64,000 nt of DNA from Solanum dulcamara (taxonomy: Eukaryota > Streptophyta > Magnoliopsida > Solanales > Solanaceae): the NCBI RefSeq assembly GCF_947179165.1, contig NC_077239.1, forward strand, positions 22,103,134 through 22,167,133, in the 5' to 3' direction. The stretch's first letter is position 1. Every line of letters starts with the position of its first letter. The notes beneath the pieces were generated by a model. The model had not been told where the DNA came from. It was given only the letters and a program-made list of their open reading frames with translations, and searched no databases. This document shows, piece by piece, positions 11,086-22,454 of this stretch. The position numbers and the translations under genes are program-made.

Positions 11086-12660
11086 TTAAGTGGAAGGAAA
11101 GAGGTACGGATAACGCTTTATCATGTCCGCTTCCACTTCCCATGTAGCACTCTACTTGTTGATTTCTCCACAACACTTTGATGGGCGCAACATCTTTATT
11201 CCTTAATCTTTTTACTTGCCGGTCTAAGATTTCCATGTGAACCTCCTCATAACCCAAATTATCTTCAATGTTCAAGTTTTCCAATGGCACGATAGAGTTT
11301 GGATCACCTACAAACTTTCTCAATATGACACATGAAATACCGGATGAACCATAGCCAACTCAAATGGCAAATTTAACTCATATGCCACTTTACCAACACG
11401 TTTCAATATTTTATAGGGTACTACATATCTAGGACTCAACTTCCCTTTATGTACAAAATGTATTACACCCTTCATAAGTGAAACCTTTAAATACACCCAA
11501 TCGTCCATATCAAATTTAAGTTCTCTCTTCAAATGTACGAATAGGACGTTTGACGACTTTGAGCTGCATTTAATCTTTCTCTTATAAGCCTTACTTTCTC
11601 CATTTCATCAACTACCAAATAAGGACCAATCAATGCCATATCACCCACTTTAAATCATCCCACCGGAGACCTACATCTTCTCCCATATAAGTCTTCAAAA
11701 GGAGCCATTTAGATAGTAGAGTGATAACTATTATTATAGGCAAACTTAATCAATGGAAAATGCTCATCCCAACTTCCTTTCAAATCAATGACACATGCTC
11801 TCAACATATCCTCCAAAGTATGGATTGTTCTTTCGGCTTGTCCATTGGTTTGAGGATGAAAAATGGTACTTAGCTTAACTTTTGTACCAAGACCCTTTTG
11901 AAACAACTTCCAAAAATGTGAAGTAATTAAATTGAGTACCTCTATCCGATATAATAGACAAATAAACACCATGAAGTTTTACAAGTTCACAAATATACAA
12001 CTTAGCATAATCTTTGGCACCATAAGAAGTCTTAATCAGCAAAAAGTATGCCGATTTAGTCATTCGGTCCACAACAACCCAAATGGAATCATATTGCCTT
12101 CTAATACGAGGAAAACCCGTTGCAAATTCCATATTCACATCTTCCCACTTCCAAGTAGGAATTTCAATGTTTTGAGCTAAACCTCCCAATTTTTGATGCT
12201 CAACTTTCACTTGTTGGCAATTAGGACACTTAGCCTCAAAATATTCTATGTCCTTCTTCATGCCATTCTACCAATACACTTCCCTCAATTCATGATACAT
12301 CTTAGTGAAACTTTGATGAATCGAATATCGAGAGTTATGAGCCTTATTCAAGATCATCTCTCTTAAACCATCAACATTAGATCCACACAACTGACCTTGA
12401 TAACGGAGTACACCATCTCCCCCTTAGGAGAAAGACTCAATGGCTTTTTCGGCAACCCATTTCTTTAACTCAAGTAACACCAGATCATGGTCTTGTTTGG
12501 CCTTAACATCCGCCATAAGAGACTATTCTGAACCATTATATATAAAAACACCTCCATTATTGGAGTCAACCAAAAAACACTCCTAAACGTGCCAACCTAT
12601 GAACATATTTAACCAACTCCCTCTTACCTTCCTCAATATATGCAACATTATCCATAGATA
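11086..12660 (-). pseudogene. Integrase and chromodomain of element A
   Basis: The integrase joins the DNA copy to the chromosome; the chromodomain is thought to guide target choice. In order on the minus strand: zinc-binding end (MYHELREVYW, then [14 protein letters not shown] near 12180-12330), catalytic core ([14 protein letters not shown] near 12100, [10 protein letters not shown] near 11950), and after a frameshift FHPQTNGQAERTIHTLEDML near 11830. The C-terminal region (FDMDDWVYLKVSLMKGV, GKLSPRYV) and chromodomain (YEEVHMEILDRQVKRL, VLWRNQQVE) follow. The Asp, Asp and Glu of the catalytic triad can all be seen, but at least four frameshifts or stops break the reading frame. The natural end is a TAA at 11088-11086 after a frameshift; the same stop position is used by relatives B and G. 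Confidence 0.85.
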
Positions 12661-14060
12661 ATCAACTAATAGAATCAGCTACAACATTCACTTTATCCGG
12701 ATGGTACAACACACTTATGTCATAATCCTTTAGGAGTTCAAGCCACCTTCTTTGCCTAAGGTTCAACTCCCTTTGGCTAAACACATACTGCAACCTTTTA
12801 TGGTCAGTAAACACATCAACATGCACCCCATAAAGATAATGACGCCAAATTTTCAAGGCAAACACAACCTCCGCAAGCTCAAGATCATGGGTTGGATAAT
12901 TTCAAGATTAGGGTAAAAACATCTTAAGATGCCTTGAGGAGTAGGCTATAACCTTATCATGTTGCATCAAAACAAAACCCAAACCCTTATGTGAGGCATC
13001 AAAATAAATAAAAACCCATCCGAACCTTCAAGCTATGTTACAATAGGAGAAGATAATAGATGATCCATTAATATTTGAAAACTCTTCTCATATTTCTCCG
13101 ACCATTGAAATTTCACCTTCTTTTGAGTCAACTTAGTCAAAGGCGAAGTAATAAATGAAAACCCTTTTACAAACCTCCTATAGTATCCGGTTAAGCCTAA
13201 AAAACTTCTAATGTCCGAAGGAGATAACGGTCTAGGACAATTCTTTACCGCCTCTATTTTCTTTGGATCAACCTTAATCCCTTCACCGGACACCACATGG
13301 ACAAGAAATACAACTTTTCTTAGCAAAAATTCACACTTACTAAACTTGACACATAGTTGTTTATCCCTCAACATTTGCAACATAATTTTTAAGTGACTCA
13401 TATGATCCTCTTCATTCTAGGAGTAAATCAAAATATCGTTAATAAACACCACTACAAACATATCCAATTATGGCTTGAAAATATGATTCATCAAATCCAT
13501 GAAAATAGCAGGAGCATTGATCAACCCAAATAACATAACTTTAAATTCAAAATAACCATACCTTGTTCAAAATGACATTTTGGGAATATCACATTCCCTT
13601 ACCCTTAGTTGATGACAATCGAAACAGACATCAATATTTTAGAAGTAACTTGCTCTTTGTAATTGCTCAAACAAATGATCTATCCTCAGAATCAGATATT
13701 TTTTATGGTGACCTTATTCAATTGCCGAAAATCTATACACCTTCGACGTGACTCCTTTTTCTTCCTAATGAACAAAACAGGATCACCCCATAGTGAAAAT
13801 ACTTGGCCTTATAAAGCCCTTATCCAACAAATCCTTTAATTGCTCTTTCAACTCTTTAAGTTCTGCCGGAGCCATAATGTAAGGAGGAATAGAAATAGGT
13901 TGAGTATTGGGAAGGAGATCTATGCCAAACTCAATTTTCCTTTCAAGAGGAACATCGGGAAAGTCATTGGGAAACACATCCAAAAACTTATTAACTATAG
14001 GGACCGACTCAAGAGTAAGAGTTTTGGGAATCAACATCCCTAACTCACACAATATGATAA
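12661..14060 (-). pseudogene. Reverse transcriptase and RNase H of element A
   Basis: The RT N-terminus is open at 14052-13783 ([52 protein letters not shown]). The middle is frameshifted but shows [14 protein letters not shown] near 13730. The active-site box at 13435-13446 reads FIND, with Asn instead of the first Asp of the FIDD form seen in element B. The thumb follows ([40 protein letters not shown]). RNase H lies at about 13020-12662 ([51 protein letters not shown]). RT and RNase H together would copy the RNA genome into DNA. Stops and frameshifts make this copy dead. Confidence 0.85.
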
Positions 14061-15546
14061 ATTCACCCCTTGGATATCACACAATGATAACTCACACAAT
14101 AGATGCATAAGCGGCATGGAACCAATCCATACCAAGAATGATGTCAAATCATTCATATCAAGTTTAATAAGATCTTATGGGATAACTTTATGGAAGACTG
14201 ACACGGGACAACTTCTATAAACTCTCTTGGCTAATACCGAATCACCAAGGGAAGTATAGACTGAAAAAGATTCTAATAATACTTTTGGTCACACATCAAA
14301 TCTCATTGTATGGTAAGGAGTAACAAAGGACAAGTTGGAACCTGGATCAAGAAATGCATAAACATCAAAGTTAAAGACTCGTAATAGATCTTTGACCACG
14401 TCGGGAGTCTGATCCACATCTTGCCTAGCATGAAAAGCATAGAATGGGTTATTGCGTTGGCCATCCTTAGGTTGAGCTTGGGCACCTTGTTGCACTTGGC
14501 CTTCTTTTGGATGAACTTCTCCATCCTTTGTGGCAATATGAGTGTACTCAGATTGCTTATGGCCCATCTTGCCATATCCATAACAAGCATCGGTTCCTAT
14601 TAAACATTTTCCCCATGATTTTTTCCACACTTTGCATACTTAAGAAAATAAGGGCTACTAGCATTCTCACCTCCTCCTCCTTGAACATTAGGTTATGGCA
14701 CCCTATCCCTAGTAAACTTCTTCCCTGAACCTTGGTCTTGTTGAAAAAGGCCGCTACTACCACCACCGGTCCTAGCATTGGAGAATCCACCTTCATACCA
14801 GGCCCTCTTAGAATCCCTCATTCTCATCTCCTTGATCTTTTCTCCTTCAATTTATTCGATGAAAGTCATGAGTTGAGATATGTCTATCTCATTAACAAGC
14901 ATAGCAGAATGACATTCCTTAGTAACCAAGTCGAAAACCCCCGATATGAATTGACTCATTCGGCACATGGGTCAGCAACCAATGAAGGAGCATACTTGGA
15001 TAGCTAAGTGAAATTGAGGGCATAGTCCTTCATTCCCATGTTTCCTTATAGAATATTAATGAACTCCAACACTTTATTTTCCCTTAGTTCAAGAGGGAAA
15101 AACGATCAAGGAAGGAAAGCTTGAAGGCTTCCCATTCAATCGGACCTTCATCTACCCTCTCCAACTTCCATTGAGTGTACCAAACTTGAGTAACACCCTT
15201 GAGTTGGTAGGCTCCCAACTCCTATTTCTATTTCGAATTCACCCCCATGATACTCACTATTTTATAGACCTTATCAATGAAATATTGTGGGTCCTCATCA
15301 ACTTTTGAACCATGGAACTCGGGAGGGTTCATTCGTGAAAAATTCCTCACTCTAGAAGCTGGAGTAGGAACATTAGGAGGAGCCCAACCTTTAGTTTTCC
15401 ACTACTTGGGATAGCATGGTAAAAGTGGTCTGGAACTCCACATGTGTGACTTTCTTGGGCAAAAGGCCATTCCCTTGAGGAGCCGGAGGATCTTGAGCTT
15501 CATTTGCATTGTTCCCACTTGGTAAAAGTGGTTTTCTTGGATGCAT
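14061..15546 (-). pseudogene. Gag and protease of element A
   Basis: The start MHPRKPLLPSGNN is placed at 15546 by comparison with elements B, C and F, which begin at the same point after the leader. The Gag core is recognisable in broken frames (RNFSRMNPPEFHGSKVDEDP near 15300; GVTQVWYTQWKLERVDEGP near 15160; AFKLSFLDRF near 15100). A zinc knuckle at 14585-14544 reads CYGYGKMGHKQSEY, so two of its four ligands are lost. The protease-like region near 14363-14289 has VYAFLDPGSNLSFVTPY, with the DPG form of the active site instead of the usual D-S/T-G; then FHKVIP and the start of the ILGMDWLHA-type segment follow. Gag would form the particle and the protease would cut the polyprotein. Many stops are present. 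Confidence 0.8.
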
Positions 15547-15747
15547 TTTCATGAAAATTGCAAAACACAAACGTTAGGGAAATGAAGTCTTAGAACACAC
15601 TCTATCGCATGTCATAGATCATGAAATAAGTAAGGATTCCTAAGACGTCTTATAGCCTTCTATTCATAGATGTGGTGTGCCTCACATCCATGAATAAGAC
15701 TCTACATGACGTGGTATGTTAGACACCCAGGACATCTTAAACCTTGT

Positions 15748-15759
15748 GCTCTTATACCA
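15748..15759 (-). other. Primer-binding site of element A
   Basis: On the minus strand the sequence reads TGGTATAAGAGC, four bases from the LTR end. It differs by one base from TGGTATCAGAGC, the complement of the plant initiator tRNA-Met 3' end used by most plant LTR elements. Confidence 0.8.
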
Positions 15760-15763
15760 AGTT

Positions 15764-17479
15764 TATCATGACTCGACCTAGGGCCTAGTTGTAACACGAC
15801 GATCAAAACCCCGAAGAGATCTAACCAAGCCTCTTGACATATCATAAAACATACATAAGGTTAAGTAAATACAGAAATATTATAAGGGAATCCAAACCAT
15901 GAATTATAAAATGAGAGAATGTAACTTGACAACATATACTCGAAAATATTTTTCCAACTAATGCCTCTAATAAATGAAAAAGGGCGGGGTCTAAGACATG
16001 TCCCTAGCTCACCCTCAAATCAAAACATAATGAAGTCTTTAGAGTAAAACAAAGTCATAACTTTTCCTCGATAAGATGAGGACTCACCAACACTCGTTGA
16101 TTGGAAACTATACTAGCCACGTAAATGAGTGTGATCCTCAAATCCTATATTATGAGATAATGTAGCCAACAAATATGCGTTAGTATATTTGAGTGTACTA
16201 AGTATGTGGGCATGAAATGTGATATGAATCATAAGATGCAATGATCAAGAATGTACATAATAAAGAAGATCGGTAAATTCATGAGGACAACATAATGATC
16301 AATGCATTTAAGGGACTTAGTTGAAGATCATAAGGTAACATAATGAGCGTATACATATGTGGGATAAGAACCATAAACGATAATAAGACCATGCAATCTA
16401 TAACATGAAATCACGTTATCTCTGCATACAATGAAAAAAGGGGAATCTACTTGCCAAGGTAGACTCTACCCCGCTAGGAGGGTCATGTACATACGCTATA
16501 TATGGATCTACAAGCTAAGCCATGAAGGCAACCTATAGTGGCACGTAGTTTAAGGGATAAAAGTATACCACTAAGGATTTTGGTAAGGCCCCCACCTAGA
16601 GTCAGCTCGGTGCTAAGTCAAATCCCACAGAATACATACATAACATAGAAATCATAATGAACATATACCATAAATATGATCACATGTTTGAAATTCATAG
16701 AGTAGCTCATTTCATAACATAATTGTAATGTGAGAATTGGCCGTTCATGATTATAAATCATACTTGCATAATTATTATCATGAGATTCCTAGGTCACCAC
16801 ATAGGGCCCTAAGTCACCATTCTTCATAAATTGTATGAATATCATAAAATTGAAGAAGAACCTTGATGAACTTGAAACCCTAGCTTGAAATTTGAAGGAG
16901 AGCTTGAAAGGATTTGCGATCTTGCCTTAGGGGAATTTTGGTGAATGAATTTGAATAGAGGGAATTTCAAAGGTTTGGGTAGTTACAGCCATAGAACCGA
17001 ACTTAGGAAAAGACAATATTATCCTTTATTAAATTATGATTTTGACACTATGAGCTAACTTTTACGAATCGTAACATAGCCTACGAGTTGTACATTCGAC
17101 TCTTCCTGGCAACCCTAAGAACCTGAGATTATTGAGTCTCTGATGTTCATTCTATGAGTCGTTGTTATGACTCATCAATGTTTTATGGGTCGTAGACCCA
17201 TTTGTCCTACAAGGTCTAAAAACCTGCAAATTTGAGCCCTTTGAAGTTTTGTTACGATTCGTCCTTATGACTCATCAATAGGACTACAACTCATCCTATT
17301 GAGTCGTAGGACTTCTCCTGAGGGTGAACCTGAAACAATCTTAAGAGTTCACTATATGATTCTTCCTTACTAGTCGTAGGGACATCTACGAGTCATAGAG
17401 GGACTCGTAAATTTGAGGTCTGTCAACATTTTCTTGAGTTTTTCCTTTGATCCAACTTTTTAAATTTTGGGATCTTATA
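15764..17479 (-). repeat. Central LTR shared by elements A (5' LTR) and B (3' LTR), 1716 bp
   Basis: On the minus strand it starts TATAAGATCCC (boundary 17479) and ends GTCATGATA (boundary 15764). It is flanked by B's polypurine tract on one side and A's primer-binding site on the other. Compared with the left LTR it lacks about 400 bp (deletion point near 16840-16850). The promoter-proximal CTACGACTCGT-type motif array is at about 17050-17410. Confidence 0.85.
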
Positions 17480-17495
17480 ATTTATCCCCCTTGGG
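17480..17495 (-). other. Polypurine tract of element B
   Basis: On the minus strand CCCAAGGGGGATAAAT sits directly before the LTR start. Confidence 0.8.
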
Positions 17496-17716
17496 AACAT
17501 TTTTTATCGAATGAGATTCAACTAGCATAGGAAAGACACGAAAAGAGAACTAGCAGCCCAACATGATAATGACACCTTAAAATACATAGAAAATGAGATT
17601 TTTGAACATAATATGAAACATAACTTAAAAATCAATCTTCATGAACATGCATTCATATTAATGACATAGGAGGAACTAAATACGAAAGATTTCAATCAAT
17701 TTGAATCAGAACAACC

Positions 17717-19030
17717 TTAGGCTTTAGTAGAGGGAAAGATATGCGAGTATCATTTCATCATATCCACCTCCGCTTCCCAAGTAACTCTTTCTACTTGTTG
17801 ATTCTCCACAATACCTTGATGGACATGACCTCTTTGTTTCTTAGCTTCTTCACTTGCTAGTATGAGATTTCCACTAGAATCTTCTCATAAGTCAAATTCT
17901 CTTTAGCATTTACATCCTCCAATGGTACAATGGAATTTGGATCACCCATAAACTTTCTCAACATAGATACATGAAACACCAGGTGAAACATAGCTAACTC
18001 AAATGAAAAATCTAACTCATACGCCACCTTGACAATACGTGTCAATATCCTATAAGGTCCAACATACCTTGGACTCAATTTTCCTTTCTTTCCAAAATGC
18101 ATTACACCCTTCATGGTGAAACCTTCAAATAGACCTAATCCTCCACCTCAAATTCAAGCTCACTTTTCCTAACATCTAAATAGGACTTTTGAAAACTTTA
18201 AGCCATCTTCAATCTCTCCCTTATGATTCTCACCTTTTCCATGGCATCTATAACCAAATCGGAACCAATCAAGGCCATTTCACCTACTTCAAATAATCCC
18301 AATAGGGACCTACATCTTCTCCCATACAATGCCTCAAAAGGATCCATTTGGATACTAGAGTGATAACTATTGTTGTAGGCAAACTCAATTAATGGAAAAT
18401 GCTCATCCCAACTTCTTTTAAAATCCATCACATATGCCCTCAACATATCCTTCAAAGTTTGAGTCGTTATTTTGGCTTGACCATTGGTTTGAGGATGGAA
18501 AATGGTACTTAGCTTAAACTTTGTACCAAGACCCCTTTGAAACAAATTCCAAAAATGCGAAGTGAATTGAGTACCTCGATCCGATATAATAGACAAGGGA
18601 ACACCCTGAAGTTTTACCAATTCACAGATATACAACTTAGTATAATCTTTGGCACCATATAAAGTCTTAACCGGTAGAAAATGAGCCGACTTAATCATTC
18701 GATCAACAACAACCCAAATGGAATCATATTGTTTCTTAGTACGAGGCAAACCCATCACAAAGTCCATATTCACATCCTCCCACTTCCAAGTAGGAATATC
18801 TCTGTCTTTGGCTAAACCTCATGATTTTTGCAACTTTAACTTGTTGACAATTCAAACAATTAGTCACGAACTCCGTTATATCTTTCTTCATGCCATTCCA
18901 CCAATACACTTCCCTTAAATCACAATATATCTTGGTGGATCTCAGATAAATTGAATATCGTGAACTATAGGCCTCATCTAATATCAACTCTCTCAAACCG
19001 TCAACATTAGGCACTCATAACCGGCAAAAA
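17717..19030 (-). pseudogene. Integrase and chromodomain of element B
   Basis: The zinc-binding end (19014-18736) keeps CLNCQQVK but has lost both His positions: relatives have an H-x-H pair in the segment that here reads SRYSIYLRSTKIYCDL. The catalytic core is one long open frame, 18773-18198: [16 protein letters not shown], then [15 protein letters not shown], then FHPQTNGQAKITTQTLKDML. In that last block the QAER of relatives is QAKI, so the catalytic Glu appears replaced. The C-terminal region and chromodomain lie at 18114-17717 (GKLSPRYVGPYRIL, FHVSMLRKFMGDPNS, YEKILVEI), with a frameshift and stops before the final TAA at 17719-17717. This integrase could not work as read. Confidence 0.85.
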
Positions 19031-20650
19031 AGTACACCATCTCACATTTGGGAGAAAGCATTAATGGATTTTTCGGCAATTGACTTCTTCAATTCAACCA
19101 ACATTGGATTACTATCTTGCTTAACCTTAACATCTACTACAAGAGACAATTTCGAACCGTTACGAACAAGAACACCTCCATCATTGAAATCAACCAACTG
19201 TAAACCTAAATGAGCCAATCTATGCACATCCCTAACCAACTCTTTCTTGCCTTCCTCAACATGTGCAATACCATTTTTGGATAGTCTACATAGTGCATCA
19301 ACAACCACATTATCCTTATCCGGATTGTATATCACACTCATATCATAGTCTTTTAACAATTCAATACATCACCTTTGTCGAAGGTTCAAGTCCTTTTAGT
19401 TAAACACATATTTTAGACTCTTGTGATAGGTGAACATATCCACATGGACACCATAAATATAGTGTCTCCAAATCATCAAGGCAAACACAACCGCCGCTAG
19501 TTCCAAGTTATGAGTCGGATAGTTCTTACCATGCACCTTTAGTTTCCTAGAAGCATAGGCTATCACTTTGCCATATTGAATCAAGAAACAACCAAGACCA
19601 ACTCTTGAGGCATCACAATACACGACAAAACCATTGGACTCTTCCAGCAAGGTCAAAATAGGAGCAGTAGTAAGACAATCCTTCAACTCTTGGAAACTCT
19701 TCACATAAGCTTCCGACCATTAGAACTTCACCTTCTTTTAAGTCAACTTAGTCAGAGGTGATGAGATCGATGAAAACTCTTCTATAAATCTTCTATAATA
19801 TCCGGCTAGGTCTAAGAAACTTCTAATAGCTGAAGGGGATAAAGTTCTAGCACAATTCTTAACCACCCTAATTTTATTAGGATCAACCATAATCCCTTCA
19901 CCAGACACAATGTGACCAAGAAAAGCCACCCCCCTTATCCAAAACTCACACTTATTAAACTTGGTGAACAATTTCTTGTCCCTTAGAGTTTGAAATACAA
20001 TCCTCAAATGGTTTGCATGCTCCTCCTCATTTTGTGAGTAAACCAAAATGTCATCAATAAACACAATTACAAATATGTCCAAATATTATTTGAACACCCT
20101 ATTCATCAAGTCCATAAAGGCCACAGGGGTATAGGTCAATCCAAACGACATAACTTAGAACTCATAATGGCCATACCTAGTTCAAAAATGCCTTCTTGGG
20201 AATATCACACTCCCTCACCCTTAGTTGGTGATTACCGAAATGAAGATCGATCTTAGAGAAGTAACTTGCCCCTTGCAATTGGTCAAATAAATTATCTATT
20301 CTCGGGATTGGATATTTATTCTTGATGGCTACTTTGTTCCATTACCGGTAGTCAATACACATACAAAGCGGCCATTTTTCTTTCTTACAAACAAAATGAG
20401 GCACCCCATGAGAAGATACTTAGTCAAATGAATCCTTTGTCTAACAAGTCTTTCAATTGATCCTTTAACTCCTTTAGTTTTGCCGGAGCCATTCGGTAAG
20501 GAGGAATAAAAATAGGTTGAGTATTGGAGAGAAGGTCTATGCCAAAGTCAATTTTCCTTTTGGGAGGAACACAAGGTAGATCATCGAGAAAAGCAACCAA
20601 AAACTCATTAATAATAGGGACCGACTCTAGAGTAGGGGCTTCAGAATTTG
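19031..20650 (-). pseudogene. Reverse transcriptase and RNase H of element B
   Basis: RT starts near [11 protein letters not shown] and runs [26 protein letters not shown]...LLDKGFI to 20424. The fingers/palm are broken by frameshifts around 20400-20090. The active-site box near 20050 reads [15 protein letters not shown], retaining both Asp residues, unlike elements A, F and G. The thumb and connection follow ([35 protein letters not shown]). RNase H at 19704-19396 shows [15 protein letters not shown] and [31 protein letters not shown]. Its C-terminal part and the linker to integrase lie at 19359-19042 (KDYDMSVIYNPDKDNVVVDAL). At least five breaks in frame. Confidence 0.85.
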
Positions 20651-22237
20651 TATTCCTAATGGTCACAAGATGGTAAATGCAACCTTTTAAAATTATTTTA
20701 CGAGCTTTAAGGTAATAAATGAATTGCCTTTTAAACACAGAATTACTACCCTTCCATTCTAGTACCAGCTCATTTAGAAATTGAAACCTAACCACTCGGG
20801 TTCTACAATTAATAGAAGCATAACATGCATATAGTTGAACCATACCGAGAATAACATCAAAATTGGTCATATCAAGCTCAACTAGATCACATAAGGTAAC
20901 CTTATGGAAAAGCAAAACATGACAACTTCTATAGACTCTTTTAGTCATAACTAACTCACATACGGGAGTATAAACAAAAAAAGGCTATAACAATATTTCA
21001 AGGCTAACATCAAATCTTATGGCCATATAAGGAGTAACAAAATACAAATTTGCACCCAGATCAAGAAAACTATAAAAATCATAGTGAAAGACTCGCAACA
21101 TACCAGTAACCACATCAGGGATCTCCTCCACCTCTTGCATACCATGAAGAGCATAAAACTGAGTATTGTGTTGATCACCCTTTGATTAAGCTTGGGCACC
21201 TTATTGCACTTGGCCTCTATAGAAAACTTGGCCTTGAGGATGACCATCTTTAAAACTAAACTCCTCTGCATGATGTCCCGGCTTACCACACCAATAGCAC
21301 ACATTCAAACCCACTAGACACTCTCCCTTGTGATTCTTTCCATATTTCTTGCATACGAGAGGTAACTTGGCCAATAAGAGCACCTCCTTGAGGCTTAGGG
21401 TTGGGCACCCTATCTTTGTAAAACCTTGGGATAGTAGCATTTGAATATCCTTAACAAGAGTACCTTTGGCAAAAATGAGGATGCCCACCACTCCGGACCT
21501 AACGTAAGAGAAATTACCACCATCGGTCTTTGCCTTTTTAGACTCCCTAGTTTTCTTCCTTAGCTTTTCACCCTCTATTTGCTATGTATATGTCATGAGT
21601 CTAAAGATGTCAATTTACCAAATAAACATGGCCATCTTACACTCCTTAGAAACCACATTCGATACACCTGATATGAAGTTACTCATACAAGCTCTTAGAT
21701 CAGCAACCATGAATGAAGCGTATTTCAACAAGTGGGTGAACTTGAAGGCACACTCCCTTACACTCATACGACCTTCTTAAGATTGATGGACTCTTGTATC
21801 TTGGCCTCCCTCAGCTCTAATAGGAAAAAGCGATCAAGAAACACTCCTTTGAATTCCTTCCAAGTCACGGGTTACGCCTCTCTAGGCCTCTCACTCTTCC
21901 ATTGATCAAACCTAATTCGAGCAACACCCTTCAATTGGTAAGTAGTCAACTCCGCCCTCTCTACTAGGATAGTATCCATAATCTACACCATCTTTTGAAT
22001 GCTACCAACAAACTCTTTTGGATCCTCTTCCACCTAGGACCCCAAAACTCTGGAGCATTCATCCTCATGAAGTGATGAACCCTTGTCGCAGTCGTATTGT
22101 GCTGTCATAGCTTGAGCAAGTACTTGAAAGGCTTCTTGGAACTCGACATTAGTCACTTTGTTATCCAAGGGATAATTTGGAGCTTTTTTCCCCTCTTTAA
22201 CCATATTCCTTCAAGCAAGGTATCTTCGTAGAGGCAT
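20651..22237 (-). pseudogene. Gag and protease of element B
   Basis: The product starts MPLRRYLA at 22237 and meets a stop after eight codons; the frame then continues NMVKEGKKAPNYPLDNKVTNVEFQEAFQ. The Gag core follows in shifting frames (EDPKEFVGSIQKMV, LTTYQLKGVARI, WKEFKGVFLDRFF). Two zinc knuckles lie at 21353-21258: CKKYGKNHKGEC (one Cys changed to Tyr) and CYWCGKPGHHAEEF (final Cys changed to Phe). The protease-like segment near 21090 reads FLDLGANLYFVTPYMAIRFDV, with DLG at the active-site position. The open stretch 20948-20650 gives the protease C-terminal half ([28 protein letters not shown]). Only pieces remain functional-looking. Confidence 0.8.
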
Positions 22238-22438
22238 TTTCTAAAAATCACAAATAACAAGTGCTAGAGGAAAAGACTTAGAGTACTACTCTATCGCAAA
22301 ACATAGATCATGAAAGAAGAGAGATTTTCCTAAGACGCTTTATAGACTCCTATTCATGGATGTGGTGCGCTTCACACTGATGAACATGACTCTACTCGAT
22401 GCAGTATGTTAGACTCCCTAGGACTCTTTAAACCTTAT

Positions 22439-22450
22439 GCTCTGATACTA
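22439..22450 (-). other. Primer-binding site of element B
   Basis: On the minus strand TAGTATCAGAGC lies four bases from the LTR end. It matches the initiator tRNA-Met complement with one change. Confidence 0.82.
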
Positions 22451-22454
22451 AGTC

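Noticed and set aside
11932..14110. Plus-strand frames across element A
   Set aside because: They are antisense shadows of the minus-strand integrase and RT, which show family motifs in order.
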